Origin: Karalla daura
Taxonomy: Eukaryota; Chordata; Actinopteri; Chaetodontiformes; Leiognathidae
Assembly (NCBI GenBank): GCA_029224185.1
Contig: CM055211.1
Coordinates: 6,751,603-6,815,602 of the forward strand
Direction: 5' to 3'
DNA: 64,000 bases
Numbering within the stretch: position 1 is the stretch's first letter; each line of letters starts with the position of its first letter. The notes beneath the pieces are model-generated. The model worked only from the letters and a program-made list of their open reading frames with translations, had not been told where the DNA came from and did not search any database. This document shows, one piece after another, positions 49,160 to 60,900 of the stretch. The position numbers were made by a program, and so were the translations under genes.

Positions 49160-49320
49160 GGGGCATTACATTCTTAATATGAATACTTATGTCTGATACT
49201 TTATTCCATTTTTAAACTTATATACAAACTTAAATCTTCTATTATATCCCACATGTTTTCCATGACTGAAGAATAAGTCACTGATATGCCAGGTTTTCCA
49301 GGACACGAGGAAAGAGTGAA
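49160..49320. repeat. Possible 'TTTCCAGGAC' repeat-family remnant (second copy)
   Basis: CATGTTTTCCATGACTGAAG (49253-49270) and GGTTTTCCAGGACACG (49292-49307) are typical phrases of the same kind of repeat as at 46.0-46.25 kb. The intervening DNA is AT-rich. Divergence is high and confidence is low. Confidence 0.27.
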
Positions 49321-49564
49321 AACCCTGACCCAGGGTTACATAGGGTTACTGTACGTATACAGGTGCAGTCAGATGTGGCATCATTTACCAGTGACTTGTG
49401 GGCTACGGATTAGACCGTCTCCCCCTCTCCCTCCCTTTGCTGCTGCGGGGAGCAAGCTCAGGTCACAAATGACTGCGGTTGCCAGACGTTCATATTTTAC
49501 CTTCTCATTAGCAGTAAAGAAGGACGGGGTAATTACTGTGTTGGAGTGGCAGCTCGCCTCTGAG

Positions 49565-49597
49565 GTGTGTGTGTGTGTGTGTGTGAGTGGGGGGGGG
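49565..49597. repeat. (GT)n followed by G9 run
   Basis: Ten GT units, then GAGTGGGGGGGGG. Confidence 0.82.
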
Positions 49598-49878
49598 CTT
49601 CACTCGGTGTATCACTGAGGCTGAGACTGCCCAGGCGACAAGCCGGCAGAGAGTAATCTAACTGCTACACTGTGCAGGAAAATGTGTGCATCCACATGTG
49701 GTTTTAGCCTTGGATCATAAATAATACAAAAGCTCTTTTATGTAAACACGCCACAAGTTGAACACTCAACCAATTATTCATACAGAGAAGCAAGAAAGAG
49801 AAGCCCGAGGGTTGGTGTCTACAAAAATGTACCGCGTGCATTAAAGACAAAGGAAAGCAAGCAGTGTCAAAGCCTCGC

Positions 49879-50018
49879 AGCTCAACAGAGTGAGCTACAG
49901 ATATGCTAAAAACCTGCTTTTTATCACTCCCATCCTGTTCCAGAGTGATAAAAACTGCTCACGGAGCACAGATCTGAGCCTGGATCACAACGTCAGGCTC
50001 CGCCAGAGCCTGACGTCA
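49879..50018. repeat. Cluster of four perfect hairpins overlapping a CRE palindrome
   Basis: Four inverted repeats follow one another. AGCTCA/TGAGCT has 6-bp arms (49879-49884, 49891-49896). TTTTTATCACTC/GAGTGATAAAAA has 12-bp perfect arms (49918-49929, 49943-49954) and a 13-nt loop. TGCTC/GAGCA (49956-49960, 49964-49968) has a 3-nt loop. ACGTCAGGCTC/GAGCCTGACGT has 11-bp perfect arms (49990-50000, 50006-50016) and a 5-nt loop. The last arm runs into TGACGTCA (50011-50018), the full cAMP-response-element palindrome. No open frame or transposon end was recognised. It could be a structured RNA, a decayed element or a protein-binding site array. Confidence 0.7.
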
Positions 50019-50019
50019 T

Positions 50020-51599
50020 CATCACAGCTACCGTGACATGTTTCTAATCCAAAACTTCAGGTTTGGACATCGTTTCACTTCCACTCGCACTGAGTTCATC
50101 CTCTGTCACATATATATTCCTTTACCCCTGGGAGAGGGACAAATGAAAAAGTTAAGACTGGAATGAAAACTGCAGAAACTTGAAGAAAATATCTCCTGGT
50201 GTCATTTTAATCAATGGCAGAGAAACAAGACAAGGGTGTGCACACTTGTAGATTTCACAAAACAGGAACTTTGTCTCAAGCTGTCCACAGTGATTTATAT
50301 GAGGTGAAGAAGCTTCGGATGAAGCTTTGGGAGAAAATCTGTTCTCGTACATTTCACCTTTGTTTTTTCAGTGGATACATTTCTGTTACATATTTCTCTT
50401 TTCAGATTTTCCATAAATCTTCTATTCCTACTCTGGCAACCTCATCAGTAATACTTATGCTGGTGCTTTAACTACTTTCAGACTTACTATTGATCAAACC
50501 TGCATCTATCCATCACCACGCCTGTCAGATTTACACCAGCACCACTGCAGCTTAAGCCTCCACTTAGATTCAGTCCAGTCTACGTTCCCCTGCTGCTAAT
50601 TTCAATGCTAAACCTCCTGGACTGTATCTCACGGTGTCATACGAGAAGCCAAGTGCTCTTCTGGACACAGCCGAGATAAATGGCCATGGAATCAAACGGT
50701 AAGCATTTACATATCAGTGCAGCGTCTGCGTCAGCTTTTGTCCGGGATTGTGTGAGTCAGCTCTTAACGCTGCTCTCCACAACATCTGTTTTCTCCACTC
50801 AGGCAGTTATAATGACGCTGTGGTGCTGGCGATCCATGCATCGGCTGCTCAGACACAAAATGAACTGCGATTTAATGAAAACTAATCTTCATATTGTGCA
50901 CACTGCTGAGGAATCCACAAAGGCCTGATCCATGGGACCAGGGTTTGTATCAAGACGACAGTGCATTACTGCTCTGACCTTTAGTGTTCCATAGAATAAA
51001 TAGCAGCCTCTGAGTCATTAGCCTGGGGGTTATAATGAGGGCACTAACACAGCCATCCTCACTATGAACACAATATTCCTCAGCCCACATTCTTCACGGA
51101 GGTGCACACTCCCTGAGAGAGGACAACAACTGCGGCACAATGTTCAGATCACGCCGCATTGTTCCCCACTTCACATCCAAGCAGGACAAAAACAAAAACA
51201 CTGATACCATACATCTGAGGAGCAGTAACAACACCCCCTGCTGCTCCGATCCACCCTGATCTACCCCTCTGTGCCCTGCTTCAATGTGGGCAAGTAGAGG
51301 AAAACAGCCCCGAGGCATCGCGTAAAAACAGAGCTGAATGCAGCGTTTACAGTCAGTGTTAACTCACAGGATCCACATTTTGCCATGTTTGCAAAGACTT
51401 TTTAAATATTGAACACCACTCTCACTCGCTGCCTTTTAAATGTCGCACTATTGCTCTTAAGTTGTGCTTAAACAAACATGTTGAAATAACTAACACAAAC
51501 TCAAAACAACTCACAGATTGTTCAGAGGATCCTCACCTCTGCCCGTTAACCTTCATGTGAAACTGCCTGTTGGACAGAGCGCGCAGACAGTCTCATGAC
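50020..51599. other. Non-coding stretch
   Basis: The only gene-like signal is ATG GCC ATG GAA TCA AAC G|GTAAGC at 50680-50698, an ATG directly preceded by an in-frame TAA and followed by a strong donor. A seven-codon match is not enough to call an exon. Confidence 0.35.
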
Positions 51600-52120
51600 C
51601 TGTGACCATACATCAGAAAACAAGACGGTGGTAAAGATTTCTGTCGAGGTGAAGACACGTCGTGGGCCCAGAGCTGTGCTGCATAATTCACACGTAATCA
51701 GAAATGATTTACAGTCAGACAAAACTTATATTGACCACAGAGCCGGCGTCTGTGCGCCCACAGATGGATCTCAGCACCTTTTCAATCAGTGTCCAGATTA
51801 TATTGGTAAAGCCGCTGCTTCTGAAACAAATTACAGATGGGGGCACTTAATTCACAGCCACACACCCACAGATGAAATTGGATTTTATTGCTTGTGTGAA
51901 AAGTCTCCTGCACCACACTTGCATTAAGTCGGCGGCACAAGTATTGCACTCTCGATATTTGACTTCCTGACACACTAACGAAGAGAGCGGCAGCATTACA
52001 TCAGAGGAAAGCCATTACTCCTCGGTTGTGGGAGAGTGTTATGTGTGGCAATGACTTGTGTCATGTCCCATTAATAATGGTAATGATAGCATTAGGGGGG
52101 CGCCGTGGGATGTAATTCAA
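51600..52120. promoter_or_regulatory. Long enhancer-like block
   Basis: CATAATTCACACGTAATCAG, GGCACTTAATTCACAGCC, GTCCCATTAATAATGGTAATGATAGCATTAG (in pieces, 52066-52096) and several CATTA cores lie in more than 500 bases of repeat-free DNA. A 110-codon plus-strand frame covers 51595-51927 without any recognisable domain. Confidence 0.33.
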
Positions 52121-52742
52121 AGATCTGCCAAGTTCGAGTGACAAGGTCATCCTAAATGACAGTAAGCAGGCCTGACATCCCCTTACAAGGAAAAATGTGC
52201 TCTTTTCTTTTTGGGTTCCCACACAGAGGCGAGACAAGCTAGTTATTAAGCAGCTGCGAGCAGCTACTGTCTCATTAACACAGGATGTGCTGAGTGTATT
52301 CGCTGTGCCGTCTCTATTTTGATATTTCCAGCTTCATCTGCCTCCGATCAGCAGCGGGGAACAGCCTGAGACTCCTTCAGCACCTCAGCCGTGGAGTGTT
52401 TTTTATATTCTACAAGACATATCATGAGGAAAATAAGCAGGCAACACCACGCCTGAGCGTCTGTGCCCTAGAGCTGCAGTGGACTAACAGCAGATTCCAG
52501 TGGTCGGGGTTTCATAAACTTGAAGGGATGACGTGCAGGGTTTGGCTTCAGAAGAGAGGCTGGCAGTGGCTGTGCATGTTCGGTATTTTGTGAGCAAAAC
52601 TTGAAAACCACGTCCGAGACGTGCCCTGTTTGCAGCTGCAGAGCTGCCAAAGGAACAATGCTGAGCCACCTCCATGGTATCTATCCTGTCACTGCTGTGT
52701 CGGGAAACCAGGAGCCCAAGAGGCTCCATCCATTCATCCTCA

Positions 52743-52795
52743 CTGCAATCTGTCTATCTATCGACCTATCAATCTATCAATCTATCTATCTCTAG
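52743..52795. repeat. (TCTA)n microsatellite with (TCAA) interruptions
   Basis: TCTA tetramers with ATCGACC and CAATC variants. Confidence 0.85.
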
Positions 52796-52959
52796 AAATT
52801 ACACATTTGAGGACTGAGTTTGGGACAGAGGTGGCTATGAGCATGTGTATGTCTGGCTCAGTAATGCTGGCAGCCAGGTCTTAATACTCCATATACAATT
52901 AAGCTGTGAACATCACACATTACTCATCTGTCAGAGGCACTTCCAAAATCGTCGGAAGG

Positions 52960-53290
52960 AAATTTACGCACAATTAATCACAACTATCCCCCCTTTCACT
53001 GTGGCTGTTTGTTTGTTTTTCAGCTGCCGCTCTCAGCGTGCGCTTTCAGCTGAAATCTTTGAATTAAGTTTTAATTTCTTTTGCCAAAGCAGCAACACAA
53101 TGCCACCAACATCAAATCCTCAATAAGTCATCAGATAGTGATTGAGTGCGATCATAAAAGCGGAGCAGCTGCTGGGGCTTTTTCACATGGAGCTGCGCTT
53201 CAGAAATATTATTCGCCATCCCAATGGCTCCCATGAAAAACACTTGATCATTGTAATTAAAATATGAAACAAACTAGAATGTACTGCTGT
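52960..53290. promoter_or_regulatory. Enhancer-like block with 12-bp palindromic E-box
   Basis: TTTCAGCTGAAA (53044-53055) is a perfect 12-base palindrome centred on the E-box CAGCTG. It is followed by GAATTAAGTTTTAATTTC, itself nearly symmetric. CACTTGATCATTGTAATTAAAA (in pieces, about 53241-53262) adds NKX-like, SOX and homeodomain cores. bHLH plus homeodomain combinations are typical of neural enhancers. Function is inferred. Confidence 0.35.
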
Positions 53291-55325
53291 TACTGAACAA
53301 CAACTTAAATTAAAACAAACAAACACCATGTGGCTTCTTCCACACTGCTCCGACATGTAATCAAATGCTTTTCACCCCGAGAGGAGATGGTTCTGCAGGA
53401 TCTAACAACCCGACCGTCACATTTGTGACTGTGATTATGCATTAAACTATGTGAAAATGCAAAAACAACCGTGTAAGGACCACCTTGAAACTTTTATGAA
53501 TGTCAGGACATGTTTTTCTATTTGTGGAAAAAGCAACTTTTTACCCACACATGCATTTCACTGTGAATTAGGTTAGATCTCACATTTCAATAAAGCAAGG
53601 CAGAAACTACAAGAGAGGCAGATTTCCTCTGAGATGCTCTTGAATTGTTTCTACTGGGAAGCAGAGCTCTCGCTCTGTGTTTTTATTGGGGACAGACATC
53701 TTTTGTCTTGTTCCAACTATAGGGCTGATATTGTTTTACCTCAGAGTAATGGCTTCGCTGGAGGAGGAACGTCTCTCTCTCTCTCTGTCTCTCTGAGCCG
53801 TGCCACATCTTACGCTGCTCTCTCTCACAAGTGAACAAACATCTTTTGTTCGCAGCGGTGGATTAGTCCAACTTTAATGCGACAACAGTTGCTCCAGCTG
53901 CAGGAGCTGTTTCTATCTGATTGAGTGAGAGTGCTGTTGACCTTCAGCCATTTTACTGAGACTGTATTAAAAAGGCCCAGCCAGAGCCCTGTTTTTATGG
54001 CCCAGCCTTCCCAAGGTCCCACTGACCTGATGGATATTACGAGGATAAATCAAACTTTCATGCCAACACGCTCATCCGCAGCAGGAGATGAAGCACGGCT
54101 GTGTGCTGGAGGATGCCATGACTCGCAGCTCGTGTCACAGTCCTCCCTGCGCTGAGGTCCCCGGGTGCGTCCCGGAGCTGAGGGCTGTTTGTGTTGCTGC
54201 TGGAACCTCTGGGGGTGTCACTCACACACATCAGAGGGTTAGCACATGAAAGCCACCCGGGCTGGCAGCCGCAGGGGTTCATAATCTGGCCGTGAACAGT
54301 CTGACGTTCTTGGCCGCGTCATCGTGAGCAGCGGAGCGAGGCGTCCTCTAATGTGCACGCATCAACTTAACATGTACAATGCAGGCGCTCAGGGTGAGTG
54401 AGGGGACAGTGGTGGATGACAGATCTATTTCCTGACTGACCAGAGTCTCATAGCCAGGGGCAGCCGAGGGGTTTGTCACTCCGGGATTTAAGCCCTCAGT
54501 GTGTGGTGACAGCTTGATAATGCTGGCCTGATTCAGACACCGAGCGCTGGATTTACTGAGAGCGCCGAGGGCGGAGAGCCTTAATGACACGCACACACCC
54601 GATGACTTCCCACTCCTGACTGTGAAAGCCTCTTACTTTTGCTGATCGTTGCCTCAAAAGCATCAGGAGTTACACGATATAAGATTAGGTATTAGACAGT
54701 GTGAATTCTGTCTTTGACAACTGTTTTGTTTCCCACAAAGTTGACTTCCATGGAGTGAAAGGCACGTACAATAACACCATCTGGTGCACAAGAAATTTCT
54801 AACCAGGAGACAGAAACTTTCCCTTTTTTTCACATCTTTTCAGTTTGGATGAAGATCTCGTCTTCCTCCTCAGCTCGCTACAGTATAGAGCGGAGCATAT
54901 GTTCGATGCCAATTACTATAAAAAGCAAGACGTGACTGTCCACAACATGAAGAAAGCAACAAGTTCCTATGTCGCATACAGAGATTAGTGTGGAGCTAAT
55001 AATGATGCCGTGAAACTGCTCGTTCTACTTCTAATAACATTTTAAAATCCATGTTTTCTCCCCAAAGAGCTTCTCCCCCATTTGCTGGGTTTTCCATAGC
55101 ACGGTTGCTGTACCTTTTTATCATAAATCCATTTCTGTTGTTATTGGGTCAGACGGACTATCCATTGGGACCTCATGTTGCTTTTAAAAGCCAATAAAAG
55201 CAGGCCTGTGGCAAGTTCCTGGACAATTTATCATTGTTGCAAAATGTAAACTGGGTATTGTGGCCATGCTTACAAATTTAAAGGCATGTTACAGGAGACA
55301 ACTGTGTGTGTGTGTGTGTGCGTGT

Positions 55326-55394
<69 letters not shown>

Positions 55395-56450
55395 CAGATG
55401 TATAATTCATTGATGTCTCTGGACTATAATCAGCAACACAAAATCACAGTTTTCCATAATTACTCGCAGTGAGATTTTGAAGTAACAGTGGAAATTTTGA
55501 TCGTTATGTGTCCTGAAAACAATGAGATGTTCAGGAACAGAACACTGCACAAAAGGGATTAAAGGGAAAATAATCAAATAAATCCTGTTAGCTGTTGGAG
55601 GATGTTTCTGCTCTGTTCTTTGAGGAAATTATATCCTTGATGAGAAGTGAAAGCTTGAATGGGTAATAAATTAAGTACAATAAACACAATGAGGAGGAAG
55701 AAAGTCCTCTGTGATGCATCACCTTTTTTCTACTCTCCATTTGGCCTGGTGAACCAGCTGAGGCAGAGTCTAAATCACAACATAACCTTCAAACATTACA
55801 TCTGCTTGCAAAGTTGTAATTGCAATTGTGCAGGCTGTGATTTGGGTGTGTTGTCTTTGTCGTTGTTATCGCTCTCCGAGTCAGGTTGTAATTACGTTGA
55901 GGAGAGAAAGCTCCAGAACGTGTTGACATTTCTCCCTGATTGTGTGCTGATGTGACAGTAAACCCTCCGCGGTCTGTTTCCAGTCCCGCGGTGACATCAC
56001 TGTGCGGCTGATACCCCGGTGACCTCATCGGGTTTCTCAGAGCTCATCCAGAGTCAGACGTGATGCAGCTGCTGTCACAGCCTGGGCAGCAGCTCCAGCG
56101 CCAGCAGATTACTTTCTGTTTCCTTCACAGCAGCCACCAACAAGCGGGCCACGCCGCACTGCATGGAATAATGAAAGACTCTGAGCTTCGCTTCAAGCAC
56201 ACAGGCACCTTCTACAGGTTGGAAACATATCTGCCGGTGCGAGTGTTTTTCACTCCACACATACTGTTAAAAAATACACATTTACATGTGCAATATAAAC
56301 GCCATTTTTTGAATCACTTTCATGTAAAACACATGCTTTTGCCTCCCTGTCCTGCTTTGCATCTCACTGTTATTGCTGATTTTCAAAAGAAGCAGACTTG
56401 TCCAGATGTCCTTCTACCCAGCAATGCTTTCTAGCCAATCTATTTCTAGG
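53291..56450. other. Non-coding stretch
   Basis: Dominated by the TG/GA compound repeat at 55.3 kb. Frames around 56060-56434 show no domain. Confidence 0.35.
55303..55394. repeat. (TG)n-(GA)n compound microsatellite, 92 bp
   Basis: Eleven TG units pass into about 34 GA units with one GACA and one AAAG interruption. The long purine strand can form triplex DNA. The RERERE frame is the repeat translated. Confidence 0.93.
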
Positions 56451-56640
56451 AATCCCCAGGCCAGATGAGATTTATAATCTCTGTGTGCTCTGGGTCTACA
56501 CCACGGCCTGCTGCCGGATGGACATGCCTGGAAAACCTGGAAAAAGGGAAGGGTGCCCCCAAGGCATCCTGATCAAAAGCCTAAACCGCCTGAACTGACT
56601 CCTAGTGAAGGAGCTCCACTCTAAGCTCCCTCCAGATGAA
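56451..56640. mobile_element. Old non-LTR retrotransposon fragment
   Basis: Consecutive motifs match, in order, a retroelement segment that is frequent in teleost genomes: CCCAGGCCAGATGAGAT, TAATCTCT, CTGGGTCTACACCACGGCCT, GGACATGCCTGGAAAACCT, CAAGGCATCCTGATCA, CCGCCTGAACTGACTCC and CTCTAAGCTCCCTCC. Substitutions and small indels are spread throughout, and no reverse transcriptase frame remains. The surrounding DNA does not continue the match, so this is a truncated and decayed insertion. I know the segment as part of non-LTR elements of the Rex/CR1-L2 kind, but I do not assign the exact clade or orientation. Confidence 0.62.
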
Positions 56641-57539
56641 CCCCAGCACCCAATGCAGAGGTCACCTCAGCTCCTCCTCTGGAGCCACAGTCAGTGACGT
56701 GATGGGAGCACATCTTTACACCTTCACAGCATTTTCATGATACGACCACCAAGGCTGAAAGAAATGAAGCAAAAGGCAAAATCCATACTGCTCTGTAGAC
56801 TCAAGTATATCTGTAATCGACTTAAGCATGGCCCTTTCATGACTGCACTCCGGGGGTCGAGTCAATGCCACTCATTCACAGGTCTTTGAGTGAGAGTGAC
56901 TCGAAGCTGGGCAATAAAAAGCTCCATCATCAACACAAGCCATCACTTGACAATACTTTTACAAATACATGAACGGTGCAGCCCAACTGTGGTGCACTGA
57001 AATAATTCATGGCTGTGTGGGCAGAGCAACGTGCACACCAGAGAAGATAAAGAGTGCAGGCAGGTCCATCATGCTTAATTAAAGTTACACAGGCTCAGAG
57101 TGGATTTGTTTTGACTCCCACTGCCAAGGTAATGTGTAATTTAGGCCAGATGACAGGTTACTAAACTCACTTTAATGAAACAAGCACACAGCCACGTGTT
57201 TTTTAGGTAATACACAGTGTTTTGCTTTTCATAAAGTGCTGTGAAATTGAATAAATGAAATGAAATAAATAAAAAGCGGCTATCTAGTCCACTAGAGAAA
57301 ACAAAAGTTCAATCAGAGGCAGTCAGGTTTGAAGCCTTCTGGCATGTTTCACCACCACATAACCTGCATTTAGCTGCCAAGACGGAGATGTAGCGCTGCT
57401 CTGGCATTTGAGATGAAACAAAGCTGAAATACTGTATGCATGACTGACAGGATGTTGGGGATTTGCCCTTTGTGAGAGCTTTCCTGACTGGCTAGATGAG
57501 TCTCAAAGAGGTTATACGGAGAATGTCAAGCAGGGAAGC

Positions 57540-57720
57540 AGGCCTGGACCCTCACATCGCTGGAGAATAAAGACGCCCGCTTATCAAAACGTTACTTTTA
57601 TTAGTTGAAAAGAAAATCGGGTGCGGGAAGCTGTAATGAATAAAAGATCAAATATGTGATTACGTCTGGTCTGGCGATAATATCTGGTCTTTGCTGCACT
57701 GTCATGCTTCACAATGATCC
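57540..57720. promoter_or_regulatory. Enhancer-like block upstream of the candidate 57.9-kb exon
   Basis: GCTTATCAAAACGTTAC, TTATTAGTTGAAAAG, GCTGTAATGAATAAAAGATC and TGTGATTACGTC in repeat-free DNA. ATCAAA (TCF/LEF-like) and TAAT cores recur. Confidence 0.28.
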
Positions 57721-57881
57721 AAAATATTGAATGTGAAATGTCACCAAGACTAACGACTCCATTTCTAGTTAACTGTGAACATTTTCTACCGGTGATGGAT
57801 GTGTTTATACTGTAGCAAATGACCTTGACAACAGATGGTGATTATACTTCAACTCGTTTTGTGTATCTGTCTTCTCTGCAG

Positions 57882-57971
57882 CCCTTTCACAGGCCAGCAA
57901 CACAGATAAATTAACAGAAATACAGACCGAGCTCTGCAAAGAGTGCGCCAAGTCAATTCCAACATGTCAAG
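57882..57971 (+). other. Splice-bounded 90-bp block: candidate coding or lncRNA exon
   Basis: A pyrimidine-rich acceptor (TCTTCTCTGCAG, ending at 57881) precedes 90 bases and a usable donor (CAAG|GTATTT). Only one frame is open. It starts with two bases of a split codon and ends with one, so the exon would be symmetric phase 1-1. The open frame is hydrophilic and carries the motif CKEC and a further cysteine near its end (SIPTC). I do not recognise a domain. An open frame of 29 codons is common by chance, so the support rests on the two splice sites and the symmetric phase. No partner exon was found. It could equally be a spliced non-coding RNA exon or coincidence. Confidence 0.2.
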
Positions 57972-60900
57972 GTATTTCCAAAGATTAATCAGACACGAGT
58001 TCACCTCTGTACACTTGTCCTGTGGTTTCTAATCAAGCTAATTCTGCAACGAAACACTTGTCCATCCAACAGTGACACGTGTGCAGCAGATGCTTTAGAA
58101 CAGAAGTGTGGGAAAGGTTTTTGTTATGGCAGCGCTGGGTCTTCCTTTCTTCTTTAAGATTCCTGTTACGCGCCTCATTTACTGATGAAATATTAACGAC
58201 TCATCATAAATCAAGGATTTGAAAGAGAACAAATCATTTTAATCCCTGCACAACATGAAACATGACTCCCCATCACTGCGCTAGACAACACATTTAGTGT
58301 TGAATTGTGAATTTAAAGGTACCAGTGACTTTTTGGGTTTAATTACTCAAGAGCTGAGCTGTTTTACCCTCACGTTTTAATGATCTGTTATTCATTAGTT
58401 GGCCTGGTTTCCTGAGCTCCCATCAGTTTATACCTGGCTGAAAAACGAGGGTCTGAGGCGACAGGTTTGTCGCTTATGATAAATCAGGTGTTGGGTTCAC
58501 AGCGATGCTCACCCAATTCACAAATAACAGCCTAATTAGTTTCCTCTGCACCACAAGTTCAAAAGCAAGTCGTTCAGACAGTAATTCACAGGCTTTATTG
58601 GCTTAAATAATTCACGGAGCCGAGTCAATTGCTTAACTGTGTGTTTACGTGGAACTAGGTGTTCCAGACACCGATGCCAGGTAAAGAAAATAAATAAACA
58701 GAAATATAAATAAATAAGGAGTGTTTCTTTTTGGGGAACAATCCCACAGTTGCTAGGCAACTAATGGAGAGGACGACAGAAACCAAATTTTGTTTCAATA
58801 GAAGAAAAACACAAGACGTTATTTTTGTTAATTCATAATGTGCTCACAGACACCGAAGGGTGTGAGATTTACGTCCGGCTAATTTCAAAACGAATAGCAA
58901 GCCGAGTTTTGGGCCAATGAAGAGCCGTCTGAGCCGCTACTGTGCTGCCTCTTTGTTTTATCAGTCAGCATGGTTTGTGATTGTGAGGAAGAGGATGGGC
59001 TTCATTATTAGGAGCTCAAAGACTCCGAGAAGGCAAAACAACCACCCACCTGCTGGCCTGGATGGAAAAGGCTTCTCACTCCTATAAAACAGACTCACAG
59101 AGAGCACAGAAAGCCTGACATTACCCCCACAATGTCCATCAGACATTCACAAACATAGATCTAAATATAGATCTTAAATAGTTTGCCATCAATTATTTTG
59201 CAGGTCTACAGAAAAAAGCCTGTCACATTAGTTAAACAACCTTCACCAACAAATTATGCAATAGTAGAAGTTCTTTCTTTCCTGCTCTAGTAAAGCTGAA
59301 GCCACAACAGCCGAAATTATCACCCAAGACCCAGTTGTGTGTGGAGAATTATAAAAACACACATATATTGACGTATATTTTTGTCTTGTGTTGTGAGAAA
59401 ATTGCAAATGTTCTAGTTCACTGCGTTTGTGGTGCAGTGACATTATGAGTCCTCACTGCCAGCGTAAATAAAGCCGTGCCAGCGCAGAATATTAATGCTA
59501 ATATTGGCTCGATACAATAGCATTTAATCACATCCTCTTCATATTTGCGATGGGGGATTACACCTCTCAAGCACATAGCAAGTGAAAGAGAGTGAGAGAG
59601 AAAAGTGTAGCTTACTGTGGCCGGCAATGAGCCCCAAGAAAAAGCATCTATTTCTTGTTCTGGAAATGAGAAATCTTGCTTCATAAGAAGTGTCCAAATA
59701 TTCCCAGTTTCTGTAAAGTAGTGCTACTTTTTTATTTGATCCAAGCCAATCTGATGAAGCCACTGGAGTCAGGGGGGTGTTCTCATCAATTACTCTTATT
59801 TTACGCAACAGTGACCTTAATGCAGCAAAAATACCAAGCGCTGTTAGGTGAGAGGTTACGGAGTCGGAGGCACAGACACGAGGAGATCTGAGAACGTGAA
59901 CGTGAGATAGCGAGACAGAGAGGGAGAGAAATCACGTAAAGACAACACACTGAGAGGACAAAGCCGGGGACTGTTTCAGACCAAGGTCTCTCATTCATCT
60001 CTGCTCTGTGTGGCCACCGCAGACACAATGAGACCCAGCATCGTTCTGGGCCTCACATGATCAACAAGCACAAACAACATTTTCCAAATGTTTCTGCATG
60101 CGGTCACCCACAAAGCCTCCGCAGCAGTTCACTCTCCGCTGACATTTTTTTAATGGGTTTGTCATTTTAAATAAGAGCTTTGACACACACACAAAAATCA
60201 CGTGTGTCAGCAGCGCCTCTGAACAAAGCGTCCTTGACACCAGGGGCAGTGGGTGTGAGGGCGTCTGCCAGGACTTCAGCTGCCATGAGAGAAACCTCTG
60301 AGGACCCGTATGGGATGAGTCCATGACAGCATGTGTAATGGCTTTCACACTGATGACGGCTCGCAGCTGATACATGTCCGCGTCCGTATGTACGCATAGC
60401 ATTAGAAGTGCTAAACACGGGAGATGTGTTCACGATGACTCGATTTCCATATAGATGTTTCAATGACGGGAATAAATCTTCACTGTGTATGATTTATAAT
60501 GAACTGCTGGCCCAAATTAGCATGTTTCCTGCTTGGCAACACAGAGGATTGGTGGTTAGTGGAAAAAAAGCATCAACTTTACACTGAATGCAGATTCAAG
60601 GCACTACTGTAGGAATTAGGATTCATCACCTGCGTGTTATCTGCTCGGTACATTTTTTCCGGAAGAGCTGCTGCATCATTGAAAATCACGGAGTGGAAAA
60701 GGCTTCAGATGATGCAGAATTTTAAGCAGATAAGAAAACACAGTGTGGAGTGAAGTGGGTGATGGAGCCGGCTGTGGTGGCAGCGACTTTTCCTGAGCAC
60801 GAGCCCCCCCCCCCATCCCACAGCCTCTATCCCATCCCTGTGTCTGAGCCGGAGCCATGAACAACAACACATCTCTAAGGCTGCTGCTAATGTGACAGCT

